This document shows positions 22,981-36,010 of a DNA stretch of 64,000 nucleotides, in pieces. The notes beneath the pieces are model-generated. The model was not told the DNA's origin and made no database searches. It worked only from the letters and a program-made list of their open reading frames with translations. Every line of letters begins with the position of its first letter. Position 1 is the stretch's first letter. The stretch lies in NCBI RefSeq assembly GCF_040802235.1, contig NC_133169.1, positions 47,809,034 through 47,873,033 of the forward strand. The letters are read 5' to 3'. This DNA comes from Manis javanica (lineage: Eukaryota; Chordata; Mammalia; Pholidota; Manidae). The translations under genes and the position numbers were made by a program.

Positions 22981-25900
22981 ACATATACAAGTCTTAAAAT
23001 GACTTATTAGTTGAACTCAAAGAGGATGAAGATCATAGAGGACATAAACAGGAAAATCTGTAAGATAGCTCAATAGAAAAAATCAAAATGAACAGCATTC
23101 AGGGAAGTTTGGGAAAAACAGCAAAGAAAATCAATCTGCCAGGATTATTCCTTGAATCATAGGAGGAGATGAGAAAGAGCTCAGGAAGAAAATGTTTTAA
23201 AAGAAATTATAGCTGAAAACATAACAAATTTAGAAAACTGCATATACTTACTGATGCAAGCAGTTAAGAAAGCCTTAATTAGACTTGATATCCTTGAAAT
23301 CAATAAGAGAAAAATGACATTGCATGATGTTAAACAATGATTCAAATAATTATGGATTTGATCAACTGTAGAGTGCTGAAGAAAGTGACAGAAAACATGT
23401 ATAGTCTAATAAAATACAGTTAATCCAGAATTCTCTACCCAGTGAAAATACCCTTTAGGAATTAAATTAAAATAAAGTATTCTCAGATAAAGGAAAATTA
23501 AGATGTTCATCATGAGCAGATTTGTTTTTAAACAATTTCTTATCAATTATTTTGAACAGAATGGAAATTTCATCAAAAATGCATATGGAATATTAGGAGA
23601 AATGAAGGGTAACAGAACAGCTAAATAGACTACATTTGCTTGAGTTTCTTGAAAAAAGTTTGATAATAAAATACAAGGTAGAATTTATTCCATAGGTTTA
23701 CAAAAGTTGCAAATGTAAAATCTTAAAAAAAATCAGAGATACATAAAATGGCTTATTTGTTGGTAAAATTCTACATTCTAATTAAAATGGAAAAATACTG
23801 ATTCCAGGTTATCTGTGAAAATATGAGTGTATGTCGCTGTGCTAGGAAATATTCCTTTTATGTTCATTATATCTTTATTGAGATAGAGTTGATATACAGC
23901 TTTATATTACTTTCAGATGTACAATAGGGATTTGACATACATATGTGCGTGTGTCAAATCACATACATATATCAGATATTTATATTCTTAAATGTTCAAC
24001 ACATAAGTGTAGTTATCTCTCTACAAAGAAATTAGAACATTATTGACTTTATATCCCATGCTTTATTTCCATTCTTGTGCTAAATTTATTTTACAATGGA
24101 ATGTTATACTTCTTTATTCTCTTCACCAATTTTGCTGGTCTTCCCATCCCCCTGCCCATAACAACCCACAGACTGTTCTGTGTTTATAAGTCTGTTTCTG
24201 TTTTGTGAGTTCATTTGTTCACTGTTTTTTGATTCTACATATAAGATCATACAGTATTTGTCTTTTCCTGTTTGATTTGTCTCAACTGATATAATAACTT
24301 CTAGGTTCACCTATATTGCTGTAAATGTCAAGATTGAATTCTTTTATATGGTTGAGCTGCCCACATGACCCATATCTTCTTCCTACATTTACTTATCAAG
24401 GGACACTTACATTGCTTCCATATCTTCATATTATAAGTTACGTCGTAATAAGCATGGTAGTGCACATATAATTTTGAATTAGTCGTAGGAAATATTCTAA
24501 AAGTTTTACCCCAATTTTTGTGTTTATCTCTGAAACCTGTGAATATGATGATATCACATCCATGACACTGTGATCTTACATGGCACAGTTGACCTTAAGA
24601 TAGGAAGATTACTCTGCATTATCTATGCAGTTTCAAAGGAATTGCATGAGACCTTAAAATAAGGGAACTTCCTTAAACTGGCATCAAAAGAGTAAGTCAA
24701 GAAGATGTGAAATGTGAGAATTATTTCACTGCATTCTGCCAGCTTTGAATACCAAAACCCACAAGGAAAGCACCATAAAAGTAAGCAAATAACTTTCAGA
24801 AGTATAGATACAAATGTCCTCAACAATGAGCAAATCATTTCTACATGCATAAACAAGGTGGCAAACATCATTCACACACCAACTATGGTTAATGCCAGAG
24901 TCTCTGAGGACAGACTGAATGCTTTCCCCCGAGAACAGGGAAGAAGTTAAGGATGTCAATCTCTACGATTCCCATCTGACATTGTAGTATACGTCCTAGC
25001 AATGTAATAATATATGAACTGTAAACAAAAAACAAGAACTACAAAGGAGCTAAAGGGCACCTATTTACAGATGGCACAACTGTCAATATAAAAAATCAAG
25101 AGAGATCTACACCAAAATTACCTCCTAGAATTAATGTCAGATTAGTAAAGTCACAGGACACAGATTTTAAACATAAAAGTGCATCATGTTTCTCTGTGCT
25201 AGCAATAAGAATTTGGTAGGAAAACAATACCATTGATAGTAACATAAAGCTAATTGAAATATCAGATAAGTATCTAAATAGGTTCAGAAACTGTATGATG
25301 GAAAACTCCAAATATGGGTGGAAGATAGGAAACAATGAATTAAACAGAAAGGCACATCATGCTCATGGACTGTAAGAAACAACACAGTAGAGATTCATTC
25401 CTTATCCTACTGATCCACACCTTTCTCACAGTTACTGTCAATTCACAACTGGCTTTTTATACATCCAGACAAACTGACGGTAATGCTTATGTGGACCGGG
25501 CAACGGAACTATTGTATAGGAAATAATTTTGAAAATTAATCAATCTGGATGCATCAGTCTATCCAATTTCAAATGTATTATGAAGGTACAGTTAAGACTT
25601 TGGGGTATTACTGAAAGGATAGTGAAATAGGTCAGTGGACAAATGTACACAATCCATAAAAGGATCCTTGCACATGTGGCCATTCGGTTTTTGACAAAGA
25701 TACTAGGAAACAATTAAATGGAGACTGGCTGCCAAATTAATTTCAGAAGGAGCCATAAAATTGTAACACTCAAGATAAAACAAAAATAAAAATTTAGTTA
25801 CCTGACTACACAGAATGCTTAAAATGACACAAAAGCAAAATAGATAGAAGGACTAAAAAATATACTTCATCAAAGTTGAAAATTCAATTATCTAGCAACA

Positions 25901-26872
25901 ATAAAGGCACAACCCAAGAAATGAGTAATTTGAAGCATGACTTCCTTAAAATTTAAATATCTGCCCTCCAAAAGACAATGTCAATGTAATGAGAATACAA
26001 GCCAGGAACTCAGAGAAAATATTTTCAAAAGAAATAGCTGACAAAGGACTGTTCCCTAAAACTACAAAGAAAACTTTATACAACAGTCCAAAGACCTAAA
26101 AACAATACCAAGGATGATATACAGAAGACAAATACATCAGATATACATTGCTGGCAGAAGTGCCAAATGGCACACTTAGGGAGTCTGCCCACTTGTTACA
26201 AAACTTAACTCACCCTTACCATGTGCTGCTGCAGTTGTGCTTATTAGCATTTACCAAAAGGAGCTGTAAACTCATGTCAGCACGAAAAGCTGCACACACA
26301 TAGCTGGGCAGCTTAAATCACAAATGGCTAACTTGAGATCAACCAAGACAACTTTTGGAAGGTGAATTGATAAATAAATGGTGGTAAATCCAGATGACAG
26401 AACATTAATCATGGTGGAAGGAAATGATATATCAAGCCTTGAAAAGCTACAGAATCTTAAAGCCATTTAGTAAGTTTCAAAAAAGCCAATTTTGGAAGTG
26501 TACATATTGTATAATTCTAACTATAATTGATTCATGGACATTGCAAACGGCTGTGTCGGGCTGGTGGGAACTGAGTAGAACAGGAGACGTTCAGGGCAGT
26601 GAAATTACTTCATATGACCCTGTAATGATACACATAACAGCAACAATGATGCACAATTTGAAGGACAGAGTCAGGGGTTTACGTTGTGTCTCTATCAGTG
26701 TGTCAACAGCACAGAGTGCACCCCTCTTCTATGGTCTGCTGGTAACGGTGAGGGACGTGCAGGTCTGGGCTTGGGGTTCTGTGGAAATCTCTAGGACTCC
26801 CTCTAAGTTTTGCTGTGAACCTAAAATGCTCTAAAAATATTGAACTCAATAAAAATAAATAAATAAATAGAT
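22980..26872 (+). repeat. Old near-complete L1, copy C
   Basis: ORF1-like wording lies at about 23,020-23,500: CCAGAATTCTCTACCCAGTG, then GATAAAGGAAAATTAAGATG. ORF2-like wording follows at about 24,640-26,450. The 3' part runs ACATTGCTGGCAGAAGTGCC, GGTGAATTGATAAATAAATG, TTGTATAATTCTAACTATAA. The end is an A-rich AAAATAAATAAATAAATAG at about 26,853-26,871. All frames are broken. It carries the nested minus-strand fragment at 23,870-24,520. Confidence 0.75.
23870..24520 (-). repeat. Nested L1M 3'-end fragment, copy C
   Basis: Antisense L1 3'UTR: ATATCTTTATTGAGATAGAG, TACTTTCAGATGTACAATAG, TCACCAATTTTGCTGGTCTT, AGTCTGTTTCTGTTTTGTGA. It corresponds to 7,915-8,530. Confidence 0.8.
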
Positions 26873-27720
26873 TTCTGCAAAGGGTGGTGATAAGACCATG
26901 ACTTATAAGATGCAAGGGAAGAAAGTCTTAACAAATCACACTTTGACAATGGTATCTATTGAGAATATATAAAAATGACCTAGTATTCAAGAAGTATAAT
27001 ATAAATGATACCAAAAAGAAAAACACTTTACTAACATGATAAATGGATGGTAAATAAGCACATGAAGATGTTCAATAGCAATATACACATGATTAAAATA
27101 CAAAACATGTACAATGCCAAATGACTGTGAGGATGAACATTACCTGGAATTCTCACCCATTGCTGGTGGTAATGTAAAAATGCTACAGCTTCTCTGAAAA
27201 ATGTGCTCAGTTTCTAATGTAGAAATATACTCATGACCCAGAAATCACACCCCTAGAATTTTTAGAGAAATTTAAAAATTTTGTGAGAATAAAAATCTAT
27301 GTGTGAATATTTATAGTCACTTTATTCAGAACAATCAAAATCAGGAAACAATCCAAAGGACCTTCAGGGATGTTTAGATTAACAACCTGCGATACACCTA
27401 TAAAAAAATTACTGCTTAGCAATAAAAATGTGCTACTGCTATGTGCAGCTACTTGAGTGAAACCAAGAGAATTATGCAGAGTGAAACAAACAATCACAAA
27501 AATTCCACATTCTTGATTCCATGCGAATGAGTTCTCCACATGGCAAAACTGTAATGATGAAGAGACAGGTGGTTCCCAGGAGCCAGGGGTTCAGTGAGGG
27601 TGTGGCTACCAAGGAATATCAGAGGGATTAGGGGAAACCATTATGATTCTGATTATAGTGGTATTTACCAGAATCTAAACCAGTGACAAATTCATGGAAC
27701 CAAATATCAAAAAAGAATAT
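26873..27720 (+). repeat. Older L1 3' end next to the copy C L1
   Basis: A second L1 tail begins soon after the A-rich end: AAATAAGCACATGAAGATGT, ATTGCTGGTGGTAATGTAAA, GATGAAGAGACAGGTGGTTC, CCAGGGGTTCAGTGAGGGTG. It is shared in inverted form with 5,960-6,640. Confidence 0.7.
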
Positions 27721-28860
27721 TAATTTTCTTATAACAATGTTAAGATACATAATTAAAAGAAGTTAAGAAGATTCCATGAGCTAGATTTCCATGCTATTTT
27801 TATGAATATTTACTTCAATAATGATTTTAATAATTAAAATATTTATTTTTAATTGTTATACTTAAAACAAGAATTATGACTTTAATACTCTCTTCTTTGA
27901 GGGAGAAGTGTAGAGAAGCAGGTACACCACCCAAGAAATGAATGTATAATCACAGGTAAGGAACTACCTCTGAAAAGTAAAATGTTAAACCATAGACTTA
28001 TAAAAGATATTGATTTGACAATAGAAATATTTTCTTATTACAAGTAGGAATGTAGTGGTCAATTTCCTACCTTGTTTATAATTGTAACATGGAATATATA
28101 TATATATATACATCAAATTTGCCATATTGCTGGAACTGAACTTTTTCTGAGATCGATCCATCTAAATACAAGAGAGAGTGACAACTGTAATCATTAGTCT
28201 GGAAGATGTTCTTGCTGATGATGTTTGAATAGGGAGTTTTATCTTCCAATCCTAAACTCATTGTTAAAAAGAGAATAAGTATTAGTGGCAACTCATAATT
28301 TACCAAAATAACAAAAGAAAGTCAGACTAAAGGAGGTTATAATGTGTTACGTAAGCCTGATGTTTGCACAAATACTTCAGTCTGGGTGTCCTTATGTACA
28401 CTTTAGAGGTAATTATAGTAAATAATAACTAAACTATAAGAACTCAGCACACACACAGCCCTTGACACTGCTGGCTGCTGTTTAACGATCTGTCTCAGAT
28501 ACAAACGGTAGGCTCGGGACTCCCTGCCACCTGAGAGAGCCCAGCGGGCTCAACCCTTTGAAATGCAAAGTATTTGGGTATTTTAAAAACTTTTCTCACA
28601 AAACATTTTTCAAAAAGGTTCACTGCAGCACCCATGCCCTTTCCTCTTTCTGGGTGTCAGGACCCTGACGCGGTGACCAGGGCTGCAGTCGACTGAGTGC
28701 ACCCGGCTGGGGCTCCCGTGGGTGTCCGCATGGATGGGTGCAGCCACCATGCTCGCTGTGATGCCTGAGAATGAGGGCCACGTGACCAGGATGCGGAGGA
28801 GAATCTTGAGGGAGCCCAGGTGCAGGGTCATGTATGATGGTGATATTTCACGCGTTTCTT
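27720..28860 (+). repeat. Copy C segment matching inverted 4,735-5,960
   Basis: Non-L1 part of copy C. It includes a pure AT dinucleotide run at about 28,094-28,112. A GC-richer block at 28,480-28,830 contains CpGs (GACGCGGTGACC, AGTCGACTGAGTGCACCCGG). A short minus-strand open frame crosses this block but has no recognisable domain and is not shared in frame with copy B. Confidence 0.7.
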
Positions 28861-29400
28861 TTTCTTTTTTTTTGTAATAGATTTGTAATTTTATTTTTGC
28901 CAAATTAGTTTAGATAAACACAAATTTCCTACCCCTCTACATACAATAATCACTTATTTCTCTAGATATATTACCAGGGTAATAGCAGCTTCTTAGAGAA
29001 AAAATAAATTATGAGCACTAAATTTAATCACCAAAAACAAGACCAGCCTGATTTCAGAAATGTTAAATGTGGAAAAAGAAGTGCAACTTAGAATTGAGGA
29101 AGTAGTAAATAATACATCAGGGCTAATTATCTTCAGAAGTTTGATCATAGGCTTTACAGACACCTTTATATATTGTGCTTTTCTTTATATATTATACATA
29201 TCTATGCACGTTAAAATTTCAATTAAAAGTGTTCCATTACTAGACATAAATCCCACTTACATTATTTGCCTCAAGAACTTACTGAGTGTACAAAGCAAGG
29301 CTGAAATTTACCATCCATTTATGTCAGAGGGGATTAAATTCAGAGGCACTAGCTGTGTGGTCATTAATTTCTTTGGTGTGAAAGAAAAATATCTCTAATT
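28860..29400. other. Copy C-specific 0.5 kb segment
   Basis: No counterpart is seen in copy B, where the sequence passes from the equivalent of 29,370 to 28,855 near 4,735. It contains an open frame of 112 codons (29,060-29,398, +) without recognisable motifs and probably fortuitous. It is either an insertion in C or a deletion in B. Confidence 0.45.
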
Positions 29401-31020
29401 TTGCTTAGGCAACACTTTTTGATATTTTTCTAATTGAAGTTTGGTTGATATACAATATTACATTTATTTCAAGTACACAACATAATTTTATGATTACATG
29501 CATTATTAAGTCCTCACCCAACTAGTGTACTGACTATCGATGTAGAAATTGCTACTGAACTACTGACTCTATTCTCTTGGTGTTTAAGCAACATTTTTGA
29601 GTGTATTCTTTGATTCAAAGGTATCATGATTTCTAAATAACACAATAATTAAGCAAATTATAGCAGAGGAGAGGAAAAGTGGATTTGAGAGGATATAGGA
29701 AGAAACATATAGGCATTTCTTGATTTTAATAGGGTATCCAAGAGAAAATAAATCTATTTCACAAAGTACAATAGAAACAATTTAAAGACTTAAAAAGAGA
29801 TTACAAATCTGATGCATCAGTAAAAAAATTTTTTTAACTGAAAAATGGCTCACATAGATGCTCACACAGCTGGATTTTCAGGATAAATAGAAATAAAATG
29901 TTTTCCAATGAAAACATTGGGTAAAGCGAAAAGTTTCATAGTCATAGAGAGTCACAGGGAGATTGAATAGAAATGTAGGCATGCGGCTGCATTGTTAAAC
30001 TCAATTTTCTCAGTGCCATTTTTTTGTTCATGTTTGCTTTTTCCTACTATTTTATCTTGAACATTAACACAATTCCAGAAGAATTGGAATGGTATAATAA
30101 ACAGCTGTAAACCCTTCACTTGAACTCACTAAATGCACATATATTGGTTGCTCTGCATAAATATCCATTTTTTAAATTCCCAAGCCTAAATTAGAGTTAT
30201 ATTAATCCATTATTCTGATGGAAAAAATTAGCAATTACAGGTGGAAATAAGTTTGAAATTGCTCTCAATTTGAGAATGAAGGGTTGTAACAAAAAATTTT
30301 TCATTTGGATAGTCTTAATAAAAACATTAACTAATAAAGTATAAAGATTGTGCTAAAGTTTACTTGTCTAGCATGAAAAATGTTAATTTTTACAACTGTG
30401 TGTGGTACAATCCTACCTTGAAAGACTGATTTAGCTGATTACAGAAACAATATAACATTATTTTACTATTTACTTTGACTTGAAATTCAATTCTTGAACA
30501 TCCCTTATTTAATCTTTCCCTGCACAGTTCCAAGAAACAAAATTTTCATTCTCAAACTTAGCTTTTTAAAATTTACTTTAATATAACTAAATACAAAATA
30601 AGTGTCCAGTATTATTATTAGTAAATATGTATTACTAGGTTGGTAGTAATTTACACTTACGAAGAAGACAAGAATGTTCTCTCTAGAGTACTTATTATTG
30701 TTTTTACACCCTAAGGGATAAGTGGCTATAATATCAACTATAGAATAAATGACAGCATTCACACTATATATACATGTGATTTCAGTTTTAATTTTATGCT
30801 TCTTTTCTTGGCTAGACCATTTCACTTTCTTTTTTGAATCTTTTTTATTCGAAATGAGTACTCTGAGACTGAAATGGCAATAAAAGTGTATAGTATTTTC
30901 TGAACTTCTTAAGCTAAGTAAGTGGGTGTGTACAAAGATTTAATATGCTATAAAATATATACATTTGAGAAATAGTTAAAATTTGACTATCAAATGGGTA
31001 AGGTAAATGGAAGAATTTAA
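29400..31020 (+). repeat. Low-copy repeat arm C, truncated
   Basis: Collinear with 10,190-11,760 of arm A and, inverted, with 3,200-4,660 of arm B. It starts with an antisense L1 3'UTR fragment (29,410-29,590). The last clear match is TTTGACTATCAAATGGGTAA at about 30,981-31,000 against 11,734-11,750. L1 no. 1 follows directly. Confidence 0.8.
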
Positions 31021-31034
31021 AACCTTACAGAGTT

Positions 31035-34007
31035 TGCCTCTAAGCAGACATATTAAGAGAAAAAGAATCAACACACATCAACAGAATCAGAAACGAAAAA
31101 GGAAATATCATGACGGACCCCACAGAAATACAAACAATTATTAGAGAATACTATGAAAACCTATATGCTAACAAGCTGGAAAACCTAGAAGAAATGGACA
31201 ACTTCCTAGAAAAATACAACCTTCCAAGACTGACCAAGAAAGAAACAGAAAATCTAAACAGACCGATTACCAGCAACAAAATTGAAGCGTTAATCAAAGC
31301 ACTACCCAAGAACAAAACCCCTGGGCCAGATGCATTTACCATGGAATTTTAACAGACATACAGAGAAGACATAATACCCATTCTCCTTAAAGTTTTCCAA
31401 AAAATACAAGAGGAGGAAATACTCTCAATACCAAAACCAGGTGAGGACCCCACCAAAAAAAGAAAATTACAGACCAATATCCCTGATGAACATAGATGCA
31501 AAAATACTAAACAAAATATTAGCAAACTGAAGTCAAAAATACAAGAGGATGATACACCATGAACAAGTGGGATTCATCTCAGGGATGCAAGGATGGTACA
31601 ACATTCGAAAATCCATCAACATCATCCACCACAAAACAAAAAGAAGGACAAACATCACATGATCATCTCCATAGATGCTGAAAAAGCATTCGAAAAAATT
31701 CAACATCCATTCATGATAACAAAATGGGTATGGAGAGCAAGTACCTCAACATAATAAAGGCCATATATGATAAGCCCACAGCCAACATCATACTGAACAG
31801 CGAGAAGCTGAAAGCTTTTCCTCTGAGATCGGGAGCAAGACAGGGATGCCCACTCTCCCCACTGTTATTTAGCATAGTACTGGAGGTCCTAGCCACGGCA
31901 ATAAAACAAGAAAAAGGAATACAAGGAATCCAGATTATTAAAGAAGAAGTCAAACTGTCACTATTTGCAGATGACATGATACTGTACATAAAAAACCCTG
32001 AAGACTCCACTCCAAAACTACTAGAACTGATATCAGAATTCAGCAGAGTTGCAGGATACAAAATTAACACACAGAAATCTGTGGCTTTCCTACACACTAA
32101 CAATGAACTAATAGAAAGAGAAATCAGGAAAACAATTCCATTCACAATAGCATCAAAAAGAATAAAATACCTAGGAATAAATCTAACCAAAGAAGTGAAA
32201 GACCTATACCCTGAAAACTACAAGACACTCTTAAGAGAAATTAAAGAGGACACTAACAAAAGGAAACTCATCCCATGCTCCTGGCTAGGAATTAATACCA
32301 TCAAAATGGCCATCCTGCCCAAAGCAATATACAGATTCTATGCAATCCCTATCAAATCACCAACAGCATTCTTCAATGAACTGAAACAAATAGTTCAAAA
32401 ATTCATATGGAAACACCAAAGACACCAAATAGGAAGAATAAAGTGGAGGGGATCTCACTTGCCAACTTCAAGCTCTACTAGAAAGCCACAGTAATCAAGA
32501 CAATTTGGTACTGGCACAAGAACAGAGCCACAGACCAGTGGAACAGAATAGAGACTCCAAACATTAACCCAAACATACATGGCCAATTAATATATGATAA
32601 AGGAGCCATGGATATACAATGCGGAAATGACAGTCTCTTCAACAGATGGTGCTGACAAAACTGGATAGCCACATGTAAGAGAATGAAACTGGATCACTGT
32701 CTAACCCCATACACAAAAGTAAATTCAAAATGGATCAGAGACCTGAATGTAAGTCATGAAACCATAAAACTCTTAGAAAAAAACATAGGCAAAAATCTCA
32801 TGGACATCAACGTGAGTGATTTCTTCATGAACATACCTCCCTGGGCAAGGGAAACAAAAGCAAAAATGAACAGGTGGGACTATATCAAGCTAAAAAGTTT
32901 CTGTACTGCAAAGGACACCATCAATAGAATGAAAAGGTATCTTACACTATGGGAGAATATATTCATAAATGACAGATCCAATAAAGGTTTGACATCCAAA
33001 ATATATAAAGAGCTCATGCACTTCAACAAACAAAAATCAAATAATCCAATTAATAAATGGGCCGAGGAGATGAACAGACAGTTCTCCAAAGAAGAAATTC
33101 AGGTGGCCAACAGACACATGAAAAGATGCTCCACATCGCTAATCATTAGGGAAATGCAAATTAAAACCACAATGAGATATCACCTCACACCAGTAAGGGT
33201 TGCCACCATCTAAAAGACAAACAACAAGAAATGTTGGCGAGGTTGTGGGGAAAGGGGAACCCTCCTACACTGCTGTTGGGAATGTAAATTAGTTCAACCA
33301 TTGTGGAAAGCAATATGGAAGTTCCCCATAAAGCTCAAAATAGAAATACCATTTGACCCAGGAATTCCAGTTCTAGGAATTTACCCTAAGAATACAGGAA
33401 CCCAGTTTGAAAAAGACATATGCACCCCTATGTTATTGCAGCACTATTTGCAATAGCCAAGAAATAGAAGCAACCTAACTGTCCATCAGTAGATGAATGG
33501 ATAAAGAAGATGTGGTACATATACACAATGGAATATTATTCAGACATAAGAAGAAAACAAATCCTACCATTTGCAACATGGATGGAGCTAGAGGGTATTA
33601 TGCTCAGTGAAATAAGCCAGGAGGAGAAAGACAAGTATAAAATGATTTCACTCATATGTGGAGTATAAGAACAAAGAAAAAACTGAAGGAACAAAACAGC
33701 ACCAGACTCACAGAAACCATGAATGGACTAACAGTTACCAAAGGGAAAGGGACTGTGGAGGATGGGTAGAAAGGGAAGGATAAGGGTGGGAAAAGAAAAG
33801 GGGGCATTACAATTAGCATGTATAATGTGGAGGGGGCACAGGGCAGGCTCTACAACACAGAGAAGACAAGTAGTGATTTTACAGCATCTTAATACGCTGG
33901 TGGACAGTGACTGTGAAGGGGTATGTGGGGGAGACTTGGCAAAGGGGGGAGTCTACTAAACATAATGTTCTTCATGTAATTGTAGATTAATGATACCAAA
34001 AAAATGT
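31035..34007 (+). mobile_element. LINE-1 no. 1, 5'-truncated within ORF2
   Basis: L1 elements move by target-primed reverse transcription, which often truncates the 5' end. This copy starts inside ORF2, just before the reverse transcriptase (TATTAAGAGAAAAAGAATC), and runs through the 3'UTR to GATTAATGATACCAAAAAAA (33,989-34,007). The 3'UTR has a G-rich stretch (33,740-33,950), as expected for L1. It has no ORF1 or endonuclease and cannot move by itself. It is the least decayed of the three younger L1 copies in its reverse-transcriptase core. Confidence 0.93.
31110..33213 (+). pseudogene. L1 ORF2 (reverse transcriptase and C-terminal part), broken
   Basis: ORF2p is the L1 endonuclease and reverse transcriptase. 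Open pieces are 31,110-31,352 (fingers, ending [17 protein letters not shown] then a stop), 31,724-32,494 (palm and thumb) and 32,683-33,213 (C-terminal part). The palm piece has [15 protein letters not shown] and the catalytic FADD box (codons 31,964-31,975), both intact. Breaks include the TAA at about 31,350 and a loss of about 34 nt near 31,424, where the sibling at 58,290 keeps a CCAAACTCATTCTATGAAGC stretch. Further frame shifts occur near 31,720 and 32,490. A dead copy. Confidence 0.9.
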
Positions 34008-34019
34008 TAATATGGTGAA

Positions 34020-36010
34020 TTATTGATTTATTTGGTGTTGAACAAACTGTGCTTTCCTAGGATAAACCTATTTGGTTGTGGTGTATTATTTTTTCTTTGC
34101 TAATATTTTGCTAGGACTTTTGCTTCTCTATGTTCATGAAAGACACAGCTTTGCAGTTTTCTTAAGATGCCTGATTTAGGAGTCAGTGTAAAACTGGCCT
34201 CAATGGTTTGGAGTGTTGCTCTTCCTCTGTTTTCTGAAAGTTTGTATAGTGTTGCTACAGTTTCTTCCTTAAATGTTTCATAGAATTCACCATGGTGTAA
34301 TTTGTTAGTATAAAGCTATTGACTTCTCTTTTCTAAAGAAGTTTTGTAATTATATCAATTCTCTTAGTTGGTATAGATCTATTCAAGAACTTTTATTTAT
34401 TATTGAGTCAGTGCAGGTAATTTTCCCATTTCATTTATGTTATCAAATTTGTTGGCAAATGTTATTCATGATATTCTCTATGGTTCTGTAGGGATATTTC
34501 CTACCTCATTGCTGGCATTGGTAACTTGCACCATCTTTTTTTCTTATCAATCTAGTAAAGAGTCTGGTTACTGGTTAAAAACCTATGTGTGATTTTTCAG
34601 ACCTAACTGAAGGTTTTACTTTGCAAGCCTCGTGGACGAAAACTGCCTTCCCTATGCCAGACTTGGCACACAAACAATGCACTGCAGTCTCTGACGGCAC
34701 TTGTAGTCAAGACCTCAAGCACCCCCTGGCCCATGATGCTCTTTAACTAGGCTCTTCCTAGTCGTGGTGTCTTTATTCCTAGGTCTCTTTACCTGAGGCC
34801 CTGGAAAAAGTTCTCTTGGACACCTCTGCCCAGGCCATGTTATGCAGGAAACAATGGAAAACCTCGAAGAGTTTTTTCCCTACCCTGACTCAGTACCCAG
34901 TGCTTTTCCACTCCTAATCTATCCCTCTCATCCCCTCTCCACCTCATGAGTCCATAAAACTGCCAGAGTCTTTTATTTGGAGTTCCCTCAACAGATCCCC
35001 ATGTCGTGTCTGCACTGATCCACCTGATCGTCAGCAAGTGCGCCATTTCATCCACAAGGGCAAACGGTGTACGGGGAGCTGGTGTTTCCTCTGGTTTTAG
35101 CCTCTTGATAATACCACCACAGCCAGTGATTTAAAGGACTTATTCTGTTAAATTTTTTACTTGTTACTTCAATTAGCTACTCTGACACCAGGCAGCTCTG
35201 TTCTTTTATCTCTCCCAGCGGAGAGCTGAGCTCCTGACATTTAGGTTTCTCCATTATACTAATCTTTGCAAAGAACCAGATTTTGGACTCACTGATTTTC
35301 TCTATTTCTCTGTAACAATTTTATTGGTTTCTGTTCTGATTTTTATAATTTTCTATCTTTTACTTGCTTTGAACTTAATTTGCTCTACTTCTAGCTTCAT
35401 AACATGGAAATGAGATAAATGATTTTAGACTCTTCTTTTTAAATATAAGCATTTTAAAGCTTTATCTATCCAAGAACTTTAGCAGCATCCCACAATATTA
35501 CTGTTGCATTTTCATTTTCTAATTTCCATATGATTTCTGCTTTGATAAATAAGTTATCTAAAAGTGTGTTGCTTAATTCCCACACATTTGGGAATTTCCA
35601 TATTTCTTTCTGTTACTGATTTCCAATTTAATTCCATATAGTCAGAAAATATGTTGTATGATTTCAATTATTTTAAATGTATTGATACTTGCTTATGGGT
35701 TGTCATATGGTATATTCTGGTGAATGTTGCAAGTGCACTTGTAAAAAATATGCATTGTGCTATTGTTTGGTGAAGTAGTCTATGTAAGTCAATTATGTGA
35801 TGTTCACTTGAGAGTATTGTTCAGGTCCCATTTATCTAGTTGATTTCCTGTCTACCTGTTATTGACTACTAAGAAAGAACTTTGAAAGCTCCAGCTATAA
35901 TTGTGGATTTGTCTATTTCTTTAATTCTGTCAATTTCTGCTTTATATAATTTAAGGTTTTGTTGTTTTGTGTATATATTATTTACAATTGTTACATCTTC
36001 CTGCTCTATT
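34020..36010 (-). repeat. Old minus-strand L1 ORF2, split by an insert
   Basis: Antisense old L1 ORF2 is read as two pieces, 34,020-34,575 and 35,250-36,010. Left-piece wording: GTGCTTTCCTAGGATAAACC, GCTAATATTTTGCTAGGACT. Right-piece wording: CTTTGCAAAGAACCAGATTT, TAAGTTATCTAAAAGTGTGT, TATATAGTCAGAAAATATGT in order. The 0.7 kb between them is not L1. Confidence 0.8.
34575..35250 (+). mobile_element. Insert inside old L1, possible solo LTR
   Basis: About 675 bases interrupt the minus-strand L1 between wording that is nearly contiguous in other L1 copies. It is much richer in C and G than its host (CACCCCCTGGCCCATGATGC, TCTATCCCTCTCATCCCCTC). It has a CATAAAACTGCC promoter-like box at about 34,955 and ends near GGAGAGCTGAGCTCCTGACA. 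This looks like an endogenous retroviral LTR in plus orientation, but I do not see clear TG/CA ends or a target duplication. Confidence 0.45.

Noticed and set aside
29060-29398. Open frame of 112 codons (+) in the copy C-specific segment
   Set aside because: No recognisable domain, no counterpart in B or A, and it lies in AT-rich DNA where such lengths arise by chance.
31711-32190. Minus-strand open frame of 159 codons within L1 no. 1
   Set aside because: It is antisense to L1 ORF2 codons. Similar antisense frames appear in L1 nos. 2 and 3 at the same place.
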